From positions 1 through 36,532 of the forward strand of contig JAPKZY010000065.1 of NCBI GenBank assembly GCA_026393535.1: a stretch of DNA of 36,532 nucleotides, written 5' to 3'. Source of the DNA: Actinomycetota bacterium (lineage in GTDB: Bacteria > Actinomycetota > Acidimicrobiia > Acidimicrobiales > Ilumatobacteraceae). Position 1 is the stretch's first letter; every line of letters begins with the position of its first letter. The notes below the pieces were generated by a model. The model was not told the DNA's origin. It saw nothing but the letters and a program-made list of their open reading frames with translations, and did no database searches. Positions 1-6,953 of this stretch are shown here, piece by piece. Both the position numbers and the translations under genes were made by a program.

Positions 1-213
1 CGACAAAAGCAGAGCCTGTGCCCTGTGAATGTGTCGATGCGCCCACGTGAGTGTCGATAATGGTCATTTTCGGATGGTCTCCCAGATACACACCTTCAGT
101 TCTTGTGAACTGTCGGAGCGAGTGCGCCTAGATGTAACGAAACAACACTACCCATCGCCCTCCCACAGAAGGTAAATCCTCTGAGGGTAGACACTTCGTG
201 CAATTGCGCTTTT
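1..213. other. Intergenic or gene-edge stretch, no gene recognised
   Basis: No reading frame here resembles a known protein. It lies 3' of ctaB. A perfect 6-bp stem with a 4-nt loop (97-112, CAGTTC/GAACTG) is present but has no T-run. A short self-complementary GTGCAATTGCGC followed by Ts lies at about 199-214, next to the ctaB stop. Neither is a convincing terminator. A gene crossing the left window edge cannot be excluded. Confidence 0.4.
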
Positions 214-1155
214 TTAGCGAACGAAGACGTCGATGGTCAACGCGATGAAGAGAAGCGAGATATACGAGATCGAGAACGAGAAAAGCCGCATCGAAGCACT
301 CGGACTATCAGATTTTCCAAGTGCAATTGTGCCCCACAGGAAAGCCACGCCTAACACCAATGCAGAGACCCCGTAGACCCAGCCCATATGACCGACCGGG
401 ATGATGATGAGGGAGCTCACGAGTAGGGCAATGGTGTAGCGAACCATGGCGGCGATGACCTTTTCGTGGGACACCACAGACGGCAACATCGGCACGCCGG
501 CCGCCGTGTAGTCGTCATTGTGCTTGATCGCAAGGGCCCAAAAATGGGGCGGTGTCCATAGGAAAATGACCAAAAACAGCAACCATGGGGTCCAACTGAG
601 CGAATTTGTCACCGCTGCCCACCCCACAAGGACAGGAACAGCGCCTGCAGCCCCACCAATCACGATGTTCTGCTTGCTGGTGCGCTTCAGCCAGAGGGAA
701 TAGATAAAGACGTAGAAAAGGGTGGCCGAGAGCGCCAAAATGCCCGAAAGTAGGTTAGTTCCGGCCCACAGGACCAAAAAAGCCACGATTTCAAGCGAAA
801 TAGCGAAAATTAGACCATTTCGTGGCGAAATGAGGCCCGTCACCAGAGGGCGATTCTTGGTGCGCTCCATCAGGGCGTCAATATCGCGATCGATGTACAT
901 ATTGATGGCGTTAGCGCCACCAGCGGCCAACGTGCCGCCCACCATCGTGACCACCATCAGCCACAGGCTCGGCCAGCCATTGTTGGCAACAACCATGGTG
1001 GGGATTGTGGTGATGAGAAGAAGCTCAATAATGCGCGGCTTGGTGAGGGCGATATAGCCCGCCAGAGCAGAAGTGGGGATACGCCCAGACTCATGACCAG
1101 GTCGACGCGTCAGGCGTGACGGGACAAAAGGGCGAACGTTGATGGGCACAGCCAC
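214..1155 (-). CDS. ctaB: Protoheme IX farnesyltransferase (heme O synthase)
   Basis: This is a UbiA-family membrane prenyltransferase that attaches a farnesyl group to protoheme to give heme O, the precursor of heme A for cytochrome c oxidase. The first aspartate-rich motif is NMYIDRDID (N85, D89, D93), followed by RTKNRP. The second polar loop reads HNDDYTAAGVPMLP. Several hydrophobic helices follow in the usual UbiA pattern, and 313 aa is normal for the family. The start is a GTG at 1155. The first ~33 residues (Arg/Pro-rich) are not family-conserved, so a start a few codons further in is possible. It is divergent from clpS with about 52 bp between starts. No other oxidase assembly gene is visible, though one could lie left of the window. 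Confidence 0.95.
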   Translation of the reverse strand: MAVPINVRPFVPSRLTRRPGHESGRIPTSALAGYIALTKPRIIELLLITTIPTMVVANNGWPSLWLMVVTMVGGTLAAGGANAINMYIDRDIDALMERTKNRPLVTGLISPRNGLIFAISLEIVAFLVLWAGTNLLSGILALSATLFYVFIYSLWLKRTSKQNIVIGGAAGAVPVLVGWAAVTNSLSWTPWLLFLVIFLWTPPHFWALAIKHNDDYTAAGVPMLPSVVSHEKVIAAMVRYTIALLVSSLIIIPVGHMGWVYGVSALVLGVAFLWGTIALGKSDSPSASMRLFSFSISYISLLFIALTIDVFVR

Positions 1156-1207
1156 CCATCGTATTGGTGGGTAGGCAACATCGCCTATTCACCAGCAGAA
1201 TGAATGT

Positions 1208-1528
1208 GTGATTTTCATCGCCCCATCCGGGAGCCAACAAACTGAAGTGGCAGAGCCCTCCGTTGATATCGCAACTGACGAGGTCGTTGACCTCCAGGTC
1301 CCCTGGGTGGTCATTGTGTGGAATGACCCCATCAATCTGATGTCGTACGTGTCGTTCGTATTGCAGAAACTTTTCGGATACCCCAAAGCAAAAGCAGACA
1401 TTCTGATGATGGATGTTCATGAAAAGGGTCGAGCCGTTGTTTCGAATGGCCCGCGTGAAAAAGCAGAGATCGATGTTTTTCGACTTCACGAACATGGTTT
1501 GTGGGCAACGATGCAGCAAGACACATGA
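1208..1528 (+). CDS. clpS: ATP-dependent Clp protease adaptor ClpS
   Basis: ClpS is a small adaptor that delivers N-degron substrates to ClpA/ClpC-ClpP. The 106-residue product has an unstructured N-terminus, then the ClpS core starting at [15 protein letters not shown]. The NDP motif and the following hydrophobic helix that form the N-end-rule pocket are visible, as is the later HEKGRAVV segment. The length fits the family. The start is GTG at 1208; a nearby ATG (1204) is out of frame. The gene overlaps the next one (ATGA at 1525-1528), so the two are likely translationally coupled. The clpS-DUF2017 pairing is known from Actinobacteria. Confidence 0.95.
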   Translation: MIFIAPSGSQQTEVAEPSVDIATDEVVDLQVPWVVIVWNDPINLMSYVSFVLQKLFGYPKAKADILMMDVHEKGRAVVSNGPREKAEIDVFRLHEHGLWATMQQDT

Positions 1529-2016
1529 AACGTCGCAAACACGAAGGGCCAGTCGTTGCTCGGGAAAATGACATGTTCGAGATCACCCTGTCGACAGACG
1601 ACAGGTCAACACTGCTGCGCTTCGTTGACCAGTTGTCAGAAATATTGGCAATGGGACCAGATGACGCACGGTTACGTCGACTATTTCCCACTGCGTATCA
1701 CGAGAACCCTGAACACGATGCTGAGTATCAGGGCTACATGCGCGATGAACTCACGCAGTCACGAGCAGCATCAATTGCTGTAGTCAAAGAAGTTCTTGAA
1801 TCAACTGAACTCATTACCGCCAGCCAGCTTCACGCCTTCATGACTGTCCTGAATAACTTGCGACTCGTACTAGGCACCTTGCTTGACGTTGGTGAAGACG
1901 ACTTTGAGGACGACATTGACGAAAATGACCCCTCATTTGGCCAGTGGCAGCTCTACGGGTACTTGGGCTGGCTCCTCGAATGGACAATCTCTGCCCTCTC
2001 AGGTGAGGACAATTGA
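1525..2016 (+). CDS. DUF2017 family protein
   Basis: This is an actinobacterial protein of unknown function commonly encoded directly after clpS. The start was chosen at ATG 1525, which overlaps the clpS stop as ATGA; an in-frame upstream start at 1501 would lie wholly inside clpS. That gives 163 residues. The body is mostly helical, with an acidic stretch near residues 125-140 ([16 protein letters not shown]) followed by a Trp-rich helix ([14 protein letters not shown]). No enzymatic motif is seen. Coupling to clpS suggests a link with regulated proteolysis, but that is inferred from position only. A hairpin starts one base after the stop. Confidence 0.85.
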   Translation: MKRRKHEGPVVARENDMFEITLSTDDRSTLLRFVDQLSEILAMGPDDARLRRLFPTAYHENPEHDAEYQGYMRDELTQSRAASIAVVKEVLESTELITASQLHAFMTVLNNLRLVLGTLLDVGEDDFEDDIDENDPSFGQWQLYGYLGWLLEWTISALSGEDN

Positions 2017-2049
2017 TATCAGGGGCGTATTGTTGGGTGGCTCCTGATA
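2017..2049 (+). terminator. Hairpin directly after the DUF2017 stop (possible terminator)
   Basis: TATCAGGGGC (2017-2026) pairs with GCTCCTGATA (2040-2049), a 10-bp stem with one G-T pair and a 13-nt loop. It begins at the base after the stop codon. No T-run follows, so it could be a weak or factor-dependent terminator, or an RNA-processing signal ahead of the tRNAs. Confidence 0.45.
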
Positions 2050-2081
2050 GCGTCAAATTGCTCTCAACCGGAGTCGTCCAA

Positions 2082-2154
2082 GCCCCCATCGTCTAGCGGC
2101 CTAGGACACCACCCTTTCAAGGTGGCGGCACGGGTTCGAATCCCGTTGGGGGTG
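2082..2154 (+). tRNA. tRNA-Glu (anticodon TTC)
   Basis: A complete cloverleaf. The acceptor GCCCCCA (2082-2088) pairs with TGGGGGT (2147-2153) with one G-T pair. The anticodon stem is CCACC/GGTGG with loop CTTTCAA, giving anticodon TTC. The T-arm CGGGTTCGAATCCCG is standard. The 3' CCA is not encoded; after the discriminator the sequence reads CAA. It is first of a Glu-Asp-Phe cluster, an order also seen in mycobacteria. A small hairpin (TGTGG/CCACA, 2166-2178) separates it from tRNA-Asp. Confidence 0.97.
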
Positions 2155-2179
2155 CAATATAGACCTGTGGTTTCCACAA

Positions 2180-2256
2180 GGTCCCGTGGTGAAGCTGGAG
2201 TTCACGCCGGCCTGTCAAGCCGGAGGTCGCGGGTTCGAGTCCCGTCGGGACCGCCA
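2180..2256 (+). tRNA. tRNA-Asp (anticodon GTC)
   Basis: The acceptor GGTCCCG (2180-2186) pairs with CGGGACC (2246-2252). The anticodon stem is GCCGG-type with loop CTGTCAA, giving GTC. The T-loop TTCGAGT is normal. The discriminator is G2253 and CCA is encoded at 2254-2256. It is the middle gene of the Glu-Asp-Phe cluster. Confidence 0.97.
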
Positions 2257-2258
2257 TT

Positions 2259-2331
2259 ATTGGCGGTATTTTCCGTCAATAAGACGGTGGTGAAAGCCAC
2301 CGTCTGGTTCGGCAATAGCCGGACCGCCAAT
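2259..2331 (+). other. Highly structured spacer between tRNA-Asp and tRNA-Phe
   Basis: Three inverted repeats fill the spacer. A perfect 9-bp outer pair joins ATTGGCGGT (2259-2267) and ACCGCCAAT (2323-2331). A perfect 9-bp hairpin, AGACGGTGG/CCACCGTCT with a 6-nt loop, spans 2282-2305. An 8-bp hairpin, GGTTCGGC/GCCGGACC with loop AATA, spans 2306-2325. The last arm shares 3 nt with the outer stem, so the two compete at their edges. It has the span of a tRNA (73 nt) but not the conserved D- and T-loop bases. It may be a processing signal. The structure itself is seen directly; its role is unknown. Confidence 0.6.
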
Positions 2332-2407
2332 GGTCGAGTAGCTCAGTTGGCAGAGCACACGCCTGAAAAGCGTGGGGTCACCGGATCGACGCCGGTCTCG
2401 ACCACCA
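2332..2407 (+). tRNA. tRNA-Phe (anticodon GAA)
   Basis: The acceptor GGTCGAG (2332-2338) pairs with CTCGACC (2397-2403), with discriminator A2404 and encoded CCA 2405-2407. The D-arm is GCTC-AGTTGGCA-GAGC. The anticodon arm is CACGC-CTGAAAA-GCGTG, giving GAA. The T-stem ACCGG/CCGGT is perfect, but the T-loop reads ATCGACG, so position 54 is A rather than the near-universal T. All other elements are canonical, so it is probably functional. It converges on tesB with an 18-nt gap. Confidence 0.95.
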
Positions 2408-2425
2408 TTTGAAATAGGTGTTGCG

Positions 2426-3244
2426 TTACAAATCGTTTCGCAAACGCACCAATGCTTCTTGGGCAACTGTTGCCACATGTGTTCCGTCTTCGGCAAACAC
2501 ATACCCAAAACTCACACCTCTGTTTGAGGTGTACGAGTGGCAGTTCATCTCGAACAAATGCCATTGGCTGGCGTCCACATCTCGGTGAAACCAAATGGTG
2601 TGATCAAGGCTTGCTGAGAAGAATGCATCAAACCCGTTGAAGTGCTTTGCAAGTTCTGGCACTGCGAGCACAACCGACGCCGTCGGTAAGTCGTCAGACA
2701 AATAGGCAAGTGCGCACCGATTCAATAATTGATTGCCGCCGAAATTTTCAAGTGTTCGGTACCAGGTCATGATGCGGCCAGCGCCATCACGATGATCAGT
2801 GAACTGTGTATCGCGTGGAACAGGTCGCTCTTCAACGTATTCAGAAAAAGCTTGCGAAAACGGAATGTCATCTGGCTTTGGAATATCAGTCGGCATCTTC
2901 ACTGTCGTGATAGCTGGAGAAATTTCCGGCTTTTGAAAACTTGCTTCAAGGTTCAAAATTGCACCAACTGATTGACGTGCAACAACACGACGTGTCACAA
3001 AGCTCCTGCCATCGCGAATGCGATCTACTTCATAACGCACTGTTGCAGCATTGTCGCCACGACGAATGAAGTATGCGCGCAACGAATGCGGAAGGTATTC
3101 AGGGTCAACCGTGTGAGCAGCAGCGATGAGCGCCTGCGTCACAATGTGACCGCCGTACAGACCACCCCATGGGTACGGGTGGCCTTCGCCCACAAGCACG
3201 TCATTGCCGTGCGGTTCTAATTCAAAAAGCTTTGCGAGAGTCAC
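2426..3244 (-). CDS. tesB: Acyl-CoA thioesterase II (TesB family)
   Basis: A double-hotdog thioesterase that hydrolyses acyl-CoA to free fatty acid and CoA in the cytoplasm. The first hotdog shows GGLYGGHIVTQAL, then LRAYFIRRGD and RDGRSFVTRRV, all typical of TesB. The second carries SLDHTIWFHRD, which includes the conserved Asp, and ends with YVFAEDGTHVATVAQEALVR. At 272 aa it is close to the usual ~285. The GTG start (3244) overlaps the stop of the upstream lipoprotein gene as GTGA, so it is probably coupled as the last gene of the purA-purB-pyrE-lipoprotein-tesB transcription unit. The physiological link to nucleotide synthesis is not obvious. It ends 18 nt from the convergent tRNA-Phe. 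Confidence 0.93.
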   Translation of the reverse strand: MTLAKLFELEPHGNDVLVGEGHPYPWGGLYGGHIVTQALIAAAHTVDPEYLPHSLRAYFIRRGDNAATVRYEVDRIRDGRSFVTRRVVARQSVGAILNLEASFQKPEISPAITTVKMPTDIPKPDDIPFSQAFSEYVEERPVPRDTQFTDHRDGAGRIMTWYRTLENFGGNQLLNRCALAYLSDDLPTASVVLAVPELAKHFNGFDAFFSASLDHTIWFHRDVDASQWHLFEMNCHSYTSNRGVSFGYVFAEDGTHVATVAQEALVRLRNDL

Positions 3245-3645
3245 TTGACTGAAATGACGACTAGGACTTCTTCTGTGACATGGCTCTCAACATCAAAAAG
3301 CCCTGCTTTGTCAGCAGTAAACGAGATAACAGCAGCTTCGCCTTTGGGGGTCTTGCCTGCAGTTAGGTCGTAATCATGAAGGTGAAATTCATCATCAGCA
3401 TTCGGATTCGTCAATGTGATATTCACTTGTGCACCAAGAGGAACTTCTTCTACTCGATCTGCCGCTGAGTCTGTTCCGACAGTGACACTGATTTCAATTG
3501 GTCCAGCAATTTTTGCAGAAGGATCAGCCGCAACAACGGTTGTGTCGGCCGAAAGTTTGGCCCCTTCGTCTGCATCAGTGTCTGAACATGATGCAAGTGA
3601 TGCAATCAAAAGGAGTGGTGTAACCACTGCGAAAAGTTTTCTCAT
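3241..3645 (-). CDS. Secreted lipoprotein with cupredoxin-like fold (predicted)
   Basis: The start is set at an ATG (3645) that begins a classic lipoprotein signal: MRKL, a hydrophobic core, then the lipobox LASC. The predicted lipidated Cys is about residue 20. The mature part has a low-complexity linker, then a small beta-rich domain with DDEFHLHDYDL and ADKAGLFDVESH. This spacing resembles cupredoxin/plastocyanin-like domains. No Cys is left in the mature domain to complete a type-1 copper site, so metal binding is uncertain. It is 134 aa. It lies 43 nt downstream of pyrE and overlaps tesB by 4 nt. The lipoprotein call is firm; the fold is inferred from pattern and the function is unknown. 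Confidence 0.8.
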   Translation of the reverse strand: MRKLFAVVTPLLLIASLASCSDTDADEGAKLSADTTVVAADPSAKIAGPIEISVTVGTDSAADRVEEVPLGAQVNITLTNPNADDEFHLHDYDLTAGKTPKGEAAVISFTADKAGLFDVESHVTEEVLVVISVK

Positions 3646-3688
3646 GTATCCATCATGCCATTCACAGCGGATAACTAGGAAACAGAGA

Positions 3689-4282
3689 TTACGAACCGAA
3701 TTCAAACCCGAGGTCAGGTGCGGTTAACAATGGCTTGTACTTAATGCCAGCTTCTGCTGCCATTGCTGCACATGTACCTCCGCGATCCACAACCACGGTT
3801 ATCAGCACTGGAACTGCACCGAACTCCCACACTGCATCAACCGCTTCGAACAAACTTGTGCCTCGGGTCACGGTGTCTTCTGTGATGACTACCCGGTCAC
3901 CTGTTTGCAATGCGCCAGCAATTCGGCCAGTGATTCCGTGGTCTTTTGCTTCTTTGCGCACGCTGAAGCTTCGTAGATTCCTGCCCTGAGTTGCTCCCAC
4001 TGCCGCAATTCCGTATGCAACAGGGTCAGCACCCATGGTGAGACCACCTATTGCAGTTGCATCAGCAGGAATGATTTCAAACGCTGCATTCGCGACAGCA
4101 ATCATTCCGTCTGGACGACACATAGTTTGCTTCGTATCAAGAAACCACGTGCTCTTGCGTCCCGACTTCAAAGTGAAGTCACCCATTTTTAATGAATGCT
4201 CAAAAACATGATCGCGAAGTGTGGCTAGTACCGGCGACAACGGCGGTAGACCATCCGGTGTATGTGGAAATTCTGCAGACAT
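3689..4282 (-). CDS. pyrE: Orotate phosphoribosyltransferase
   Basis: Catalyses orotate + PRPP to orotidine 5'-phosphate in pyrimidine synthesis. The PRPP-binding loop is VVITEDTVTRGTS (about residues 128-140), with the acidic pair ED followed by TxxGTS. The flexible-loop segment RKEAKDHG lies ahead of it, and LKSGRKSTWF near residue 38 is also family-typical. 197 aa is a normal length. The start ATG is 9 nt after the purB stop, with AGGA as ribosome-binding site at good spacing. It is the third gene of a purA-purB-pyrE run, so this cluster mixes purine and pyrimidine steps. Confidence 0.96.
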   Translation of the reverse strand: MSAEFPHTPDGLPPLSPVLATLRDHVFEHSLKMGDFTLKSGRKSTWFLDTKQTMCRPDGMIAVANAAFEIIPADATAIGGLTMGADPVAYGIAAVGATQGRNLRSFSVRKEAKDHGITGRIAGALQTGDRVVITEDTVTRGTSLFEAVDAVWEFGAVPVLITVVVDRGGTCAAMAAEAGIKYKPLLTAPDLGFEFGS

Positions 4283-4291
4283 CGTGTGATC

Positions 4292-5593
4292 CTATTTCTC
4301 TAGTAGCGAATCAATTGCGCGACCGGCGTGTCGCAATACGCGAGACAAATCAAAAGCAGTATCAATTTGCTTCGCGCTTAGCGTCACTTTTGAATCGGCA
4401 GCTAACACGTCACGCAAGTGAGTGCCAGAGGAAATTGCTGTTGCCGCGGCTGATTGCACAATGCGGTATGCATCATCACGGGTCATGCCCGATTCAACAA
4501 GCGCAAGCAACACTGACTGTGAGAACACAACACCATGTAGTGCATTCAAATTCATCTGCATGTTTTCGGTATCAACTTCAAGATTTGATAACAACCGAGC
4601 CATACGGCGAGTCATGTACACAGCGAGTGACGCCGAATCGGGCAACACAATGCGTTCAGCTGACGAATGTGAAATATCTCGTTCGTGCCACAACGGAACA
4701 TCTTGCAATCCAACTTGAGCATTGGCGCGCAACACTCGTGACAAACCACTAATTGTTTCAGCAGAGATTGGGTTGCGCTTGTGTGGCATTGCACTGGAAC
4801 CTTTTTGGCCCACAGCAAACCCCTCACGCACTTCATTCACTTCTGTTCGCTGCAAGTGGCGTAGTTCTACTGCAATTGATTCAAGTGTTGTACCAACCGA
4901 AGCACATGCGTACAAAAACTCAGCGTGACGATCACGAGCAACTACTTGAGTTGCAGGAACTGGAGTGAGCGACAAATGTTGTGCAACGCGGGCTTCTACT
5001 TCAGGTTCAATATTGGAATACGTGCCAACAGCACCAGACAACTTGCACACGGCGATTGCATCACGTGCGCGCAAGATGCGTTCGCGATCACGCTTTACTT
5101 GTGCGCCCCACAGTGCAACCTTTGCTCCGAACGTGGTGGGCTCTGCATGAACGCCGTGCGTGCGGCCAATCATCGCAGTGTTGCGATGTGTCGTTGCCAA
5201 TGTGGTGATCACATCAATCAAATCATTCAACGAATCATGAATCAGTGTTGAGGCATCACGTAATGCCCAGCACAAACCAGTGTCAACAACGTCAGTGCTG
5301 GTGAGTCCGTAATGAATCCAAGAACCAGCTGGCGCACCAATGCTTTCTTGCAAAACATCAACAAACGCAGCTACATCGTGATTGGTAATAGCTTCGCGTG
5401 CTTCTACGCGTGCAACAAATGCAGCATCAATTACAGGTGCTTTACGCCTGCATTCTTCAGCTACTGATTTAGGTACAACACCGGTGGCAGCTAACGCATC
5501 GGTAACAGCAAGTTCAATCTCGAGCCAGCGAGACATCTTTGCTTCTTCTGAGAACAATGCATCAGTGTCTGGTGTGGAGTACCGCTTGATCAT
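4292..5593 (-). CDS. purB: Adenylosuccinate lyase
   Basis: A fumarase/aspartase-superfamily enzyme that releases fumarate from SAICAR and from adenylosuccinate, so it acts twice in AMP synthesis. The signature SSAMPHKRNPISAE lies near residues 263-276 and contains the mobile catalytic loop. Other conserved blocks are HYGLTSTDVVDT and IGRTHGVHAEPTTFG, the latter carrying a catalytic His. The 433-aa length matches the family. The ATG start at 5593 overlaps the purA stop by one base (TAATG), which indicates translational coupling. The product of purA is a direct substrate of this enzyme. Confidence 0.97.
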   Translation of the reverse strand: MIKRYSTPDTDALFSEEAKMSRWLEIELAVTDALAATGVVPKSVAEECRRKAPVIDAAFVARVEAREAITNHDVAAFVDVLQESIGAPAGSWIHYGLTSTDVVDTGLCWALRDASTLIHDSLNDLIDVITTLATTHRNTAMIGRTHGVHAEPTTFGAKVALWGAQVKRDRERILRARDAIAVCKLSGAVGTYSNIEPEVEARVAQHLSLTPVPATQVVARDRHAEFLYACASVGTTLESIAVELRHLQRTEVNEVREGFAVGQKGSSAMPHKRNPISAETISGLSRVLRANAQVGLQDVPLWHERDISHSSAERIVLPDSASLAVYMTRRMARLLSNLEVDTENMQMNLNALHGVVFSQSVLLALVESGMTRDDAYRIVQSAAATAISSGTHLRDVLAADSKVTLSAKQIDTAFDLSRVLRHAGRAIDSLLEK

Positions 5594-6861
5594 TAACGCA
5601 CCACCATGGCATCACGCGATGGGCCGGTACCCACCATAGAAACAGGGATACCCGTTTCACGTTCAACGATTTTCACTATCTGTTGAGCACTGTGTGGCAA
5701 GTCAGCAAACTTTGTGATTCCCTCTGTGCTTGATTTCCACCCGGGCAATGTTTCATATACCGGCACTGCGTGCGCCAACATGTCAGGACGGTCAGGGTAG
5801 TTGCGCATCACGGTTCCGTTCATGCTGTATCCAGTGCAGACCTTCACTTCATCGAAGGTATCTAAAACATCAAGCTTTGTGAGGGCAATTTCAGTCAAAG
5901 AGTTCACGCGCGTGGCATGACGCAGCATCACGGTGTCAAGCCAGCCGGTGCGGCGACGGCGCCCTGTAACGGTTCCGTATTCGCGGCCAATGTCTACAAG
6001 TGCTTCACCAAGGGCATCAGTGAGTTCTGATGGGAAAGGCCCCATTCCGACACGCGTTGTGTATGCCTTCGTGATGCCGACAATGCGATCGATATGGCGT
6101 GGCCCAAGTCCACTCCCAATAGCTGCACCACCGGCAATGGGGTTTGACGATGTGACGTACGGATATGTGCCGTGGTCTATATCAAGGAACGTGGCTTGTG
6201 CACCTTCCAACAAAATGTTGTCTCCACGTTCGCGAGCATCATGCAAGAGGTTCACTGTGTCTGCAACATATGGTGAAAGGCGCTTCGCATAAGCGATAAA
6301 CGCAGAGACGACTTCTTCCACATCAAACGTGTCGCCGCCAACATCGCTTACTTCGCGCCGTGCAGCAACTGCGCGTTCACGAACCCGCTGTTCGAAAACT
6401 CTGATATCAAGAACTTCACCGACGCGAATACCAGCTCGCTTGACCTTGTCAACATATGCAGGTCCGATGCCCTTCAACGTTGTGCCAATTTTTAAATCAC
6501 CACGCGCGGCTTCCTGTGCTGCGTCCATGGCCTGATGCCACGGGAAAATCAGGTGCGCAAGGCTAGAAACTTTTAGCCGTGCTGTAGAGATGCCACGCGA
6601 CTCAAGAGCATCGATTTCTTTAAACAAAGTTGGCAAGTCAACAACGACGCCATTGCCAATAACGGGGGTCACTGTGTCGTAAAAAACGCCGCTTGGGGTG
6701 AGCTGCAAGGCGTACTTTTGATCACCAATAACGACGGTGTGGCCGGCATTGTGGCCACCTTGGTAGCGAGCAACGATCTGATGAGAAGCGGCAAGAAGGT
6801 CAATAACTTTGGCTTTGCCCTCGTCACCCCACTGGGTACCTACAACAACGGTGACGCTCAT
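5593..6861 (-). CDS. purA: Adenylosuccinate synthetase
   Basis: Condenses IMP and aspartate using GTP to adenylosuccinate, the first committed AMP step. The P-loop region is QWGDEGKAKVID (residues 10-21). Catalytic D13, K16 and H41 (GGHNAGHT) are present in E. coli-like numbering. Position 17 is Ala where the usual signature is GDEGKGK. The IMP/GTP-side motifs GTYPYVTSSNP and TGRRRRTGWLD are intact. The length of 422 aa is standard. The ATG at 6861 has a strong ribosome-binding site (AAGGAGG, 6869-6875 on the minus strand), consistent with it leading the operon. It is divergent from the hisD-family gene. Confidence 0.97.
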   Translation of the reverse strand: MSVTVVVGTQWGDEGKAKVIDLLAASHQIVARYQGGHNAGHTVVIGDQKYALQLTPSGVFYDTVTPVIGNGVVVDLPTLFKEIDALESRGISTARLKVSSLAHLIFPWHQAMDAAQEAARGDLKIGTTLKGIGPAYVDKVKRAGIRVGEVLDIRVFEQRVRERAVAARREVSDVGGDTFDVEEVVSAFIAYAKRLSPYVADTVNLLHDARERGDNILLEGAQATFLDIDHGTYPYVTSSNPIAGGAAIGSGLGPRHIDRIVGITKAYTTRVGMGPFPSELTDALGEALVDIGREYGTVTGRRRRTGWLDTVMLRHATRVNSLTEIALTKLDVLDTFDEVKVCTGYSMNGTVMRNYPDRPDMLAHAVPVYETLPGWKSSTEGITKFADLPHSAQQIVKIVERETGIPVSMVGTGPSRDAMVVR

Positions 6862-6868
6862 ACACGCT

Positions 6869-6875
6869 CCTCCTT
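6869..6875 (-). promoter_or_regulatory. Strong ribosome-binding site of purA
   Basis: AAGGAGG on the minus strand, about 7 nt before the purA ATG. It is the best Shine-Dalgarno match noted in the window and fixes the purA start. Most other genes have weaker or coupled initiation. Confidence 0.8.
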
Positions 6876-6953
6876 CGGAACGTGTATTAACTCTACTTGG
6901 TGCAGGCGAAACTCATCCGCTCCCTTTCATCGCCCGCAGGTAGATTTCTCTAT

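Noticed and set aside
97-112. Perfect 6-bp hairpin CAGTTC-TTGT-GAACTG
   Set aside because: No T-run, no adjacent gene end, and it does not match the actinobacterial SOS-box consensus.
2259-2331. The tRNA-cluster spacer as a fourth tRNA gene
   Set aside because: It has the right length and arms but lacks the conserved D-loop GG and T-loop TTCRA bases and has a 9-bp outer stem.
4192-4752. 186-codon plus-strand frame across the purB/pyrE junction
   Set aside because: Antisense to two well-conserved enzymes, with no family features.
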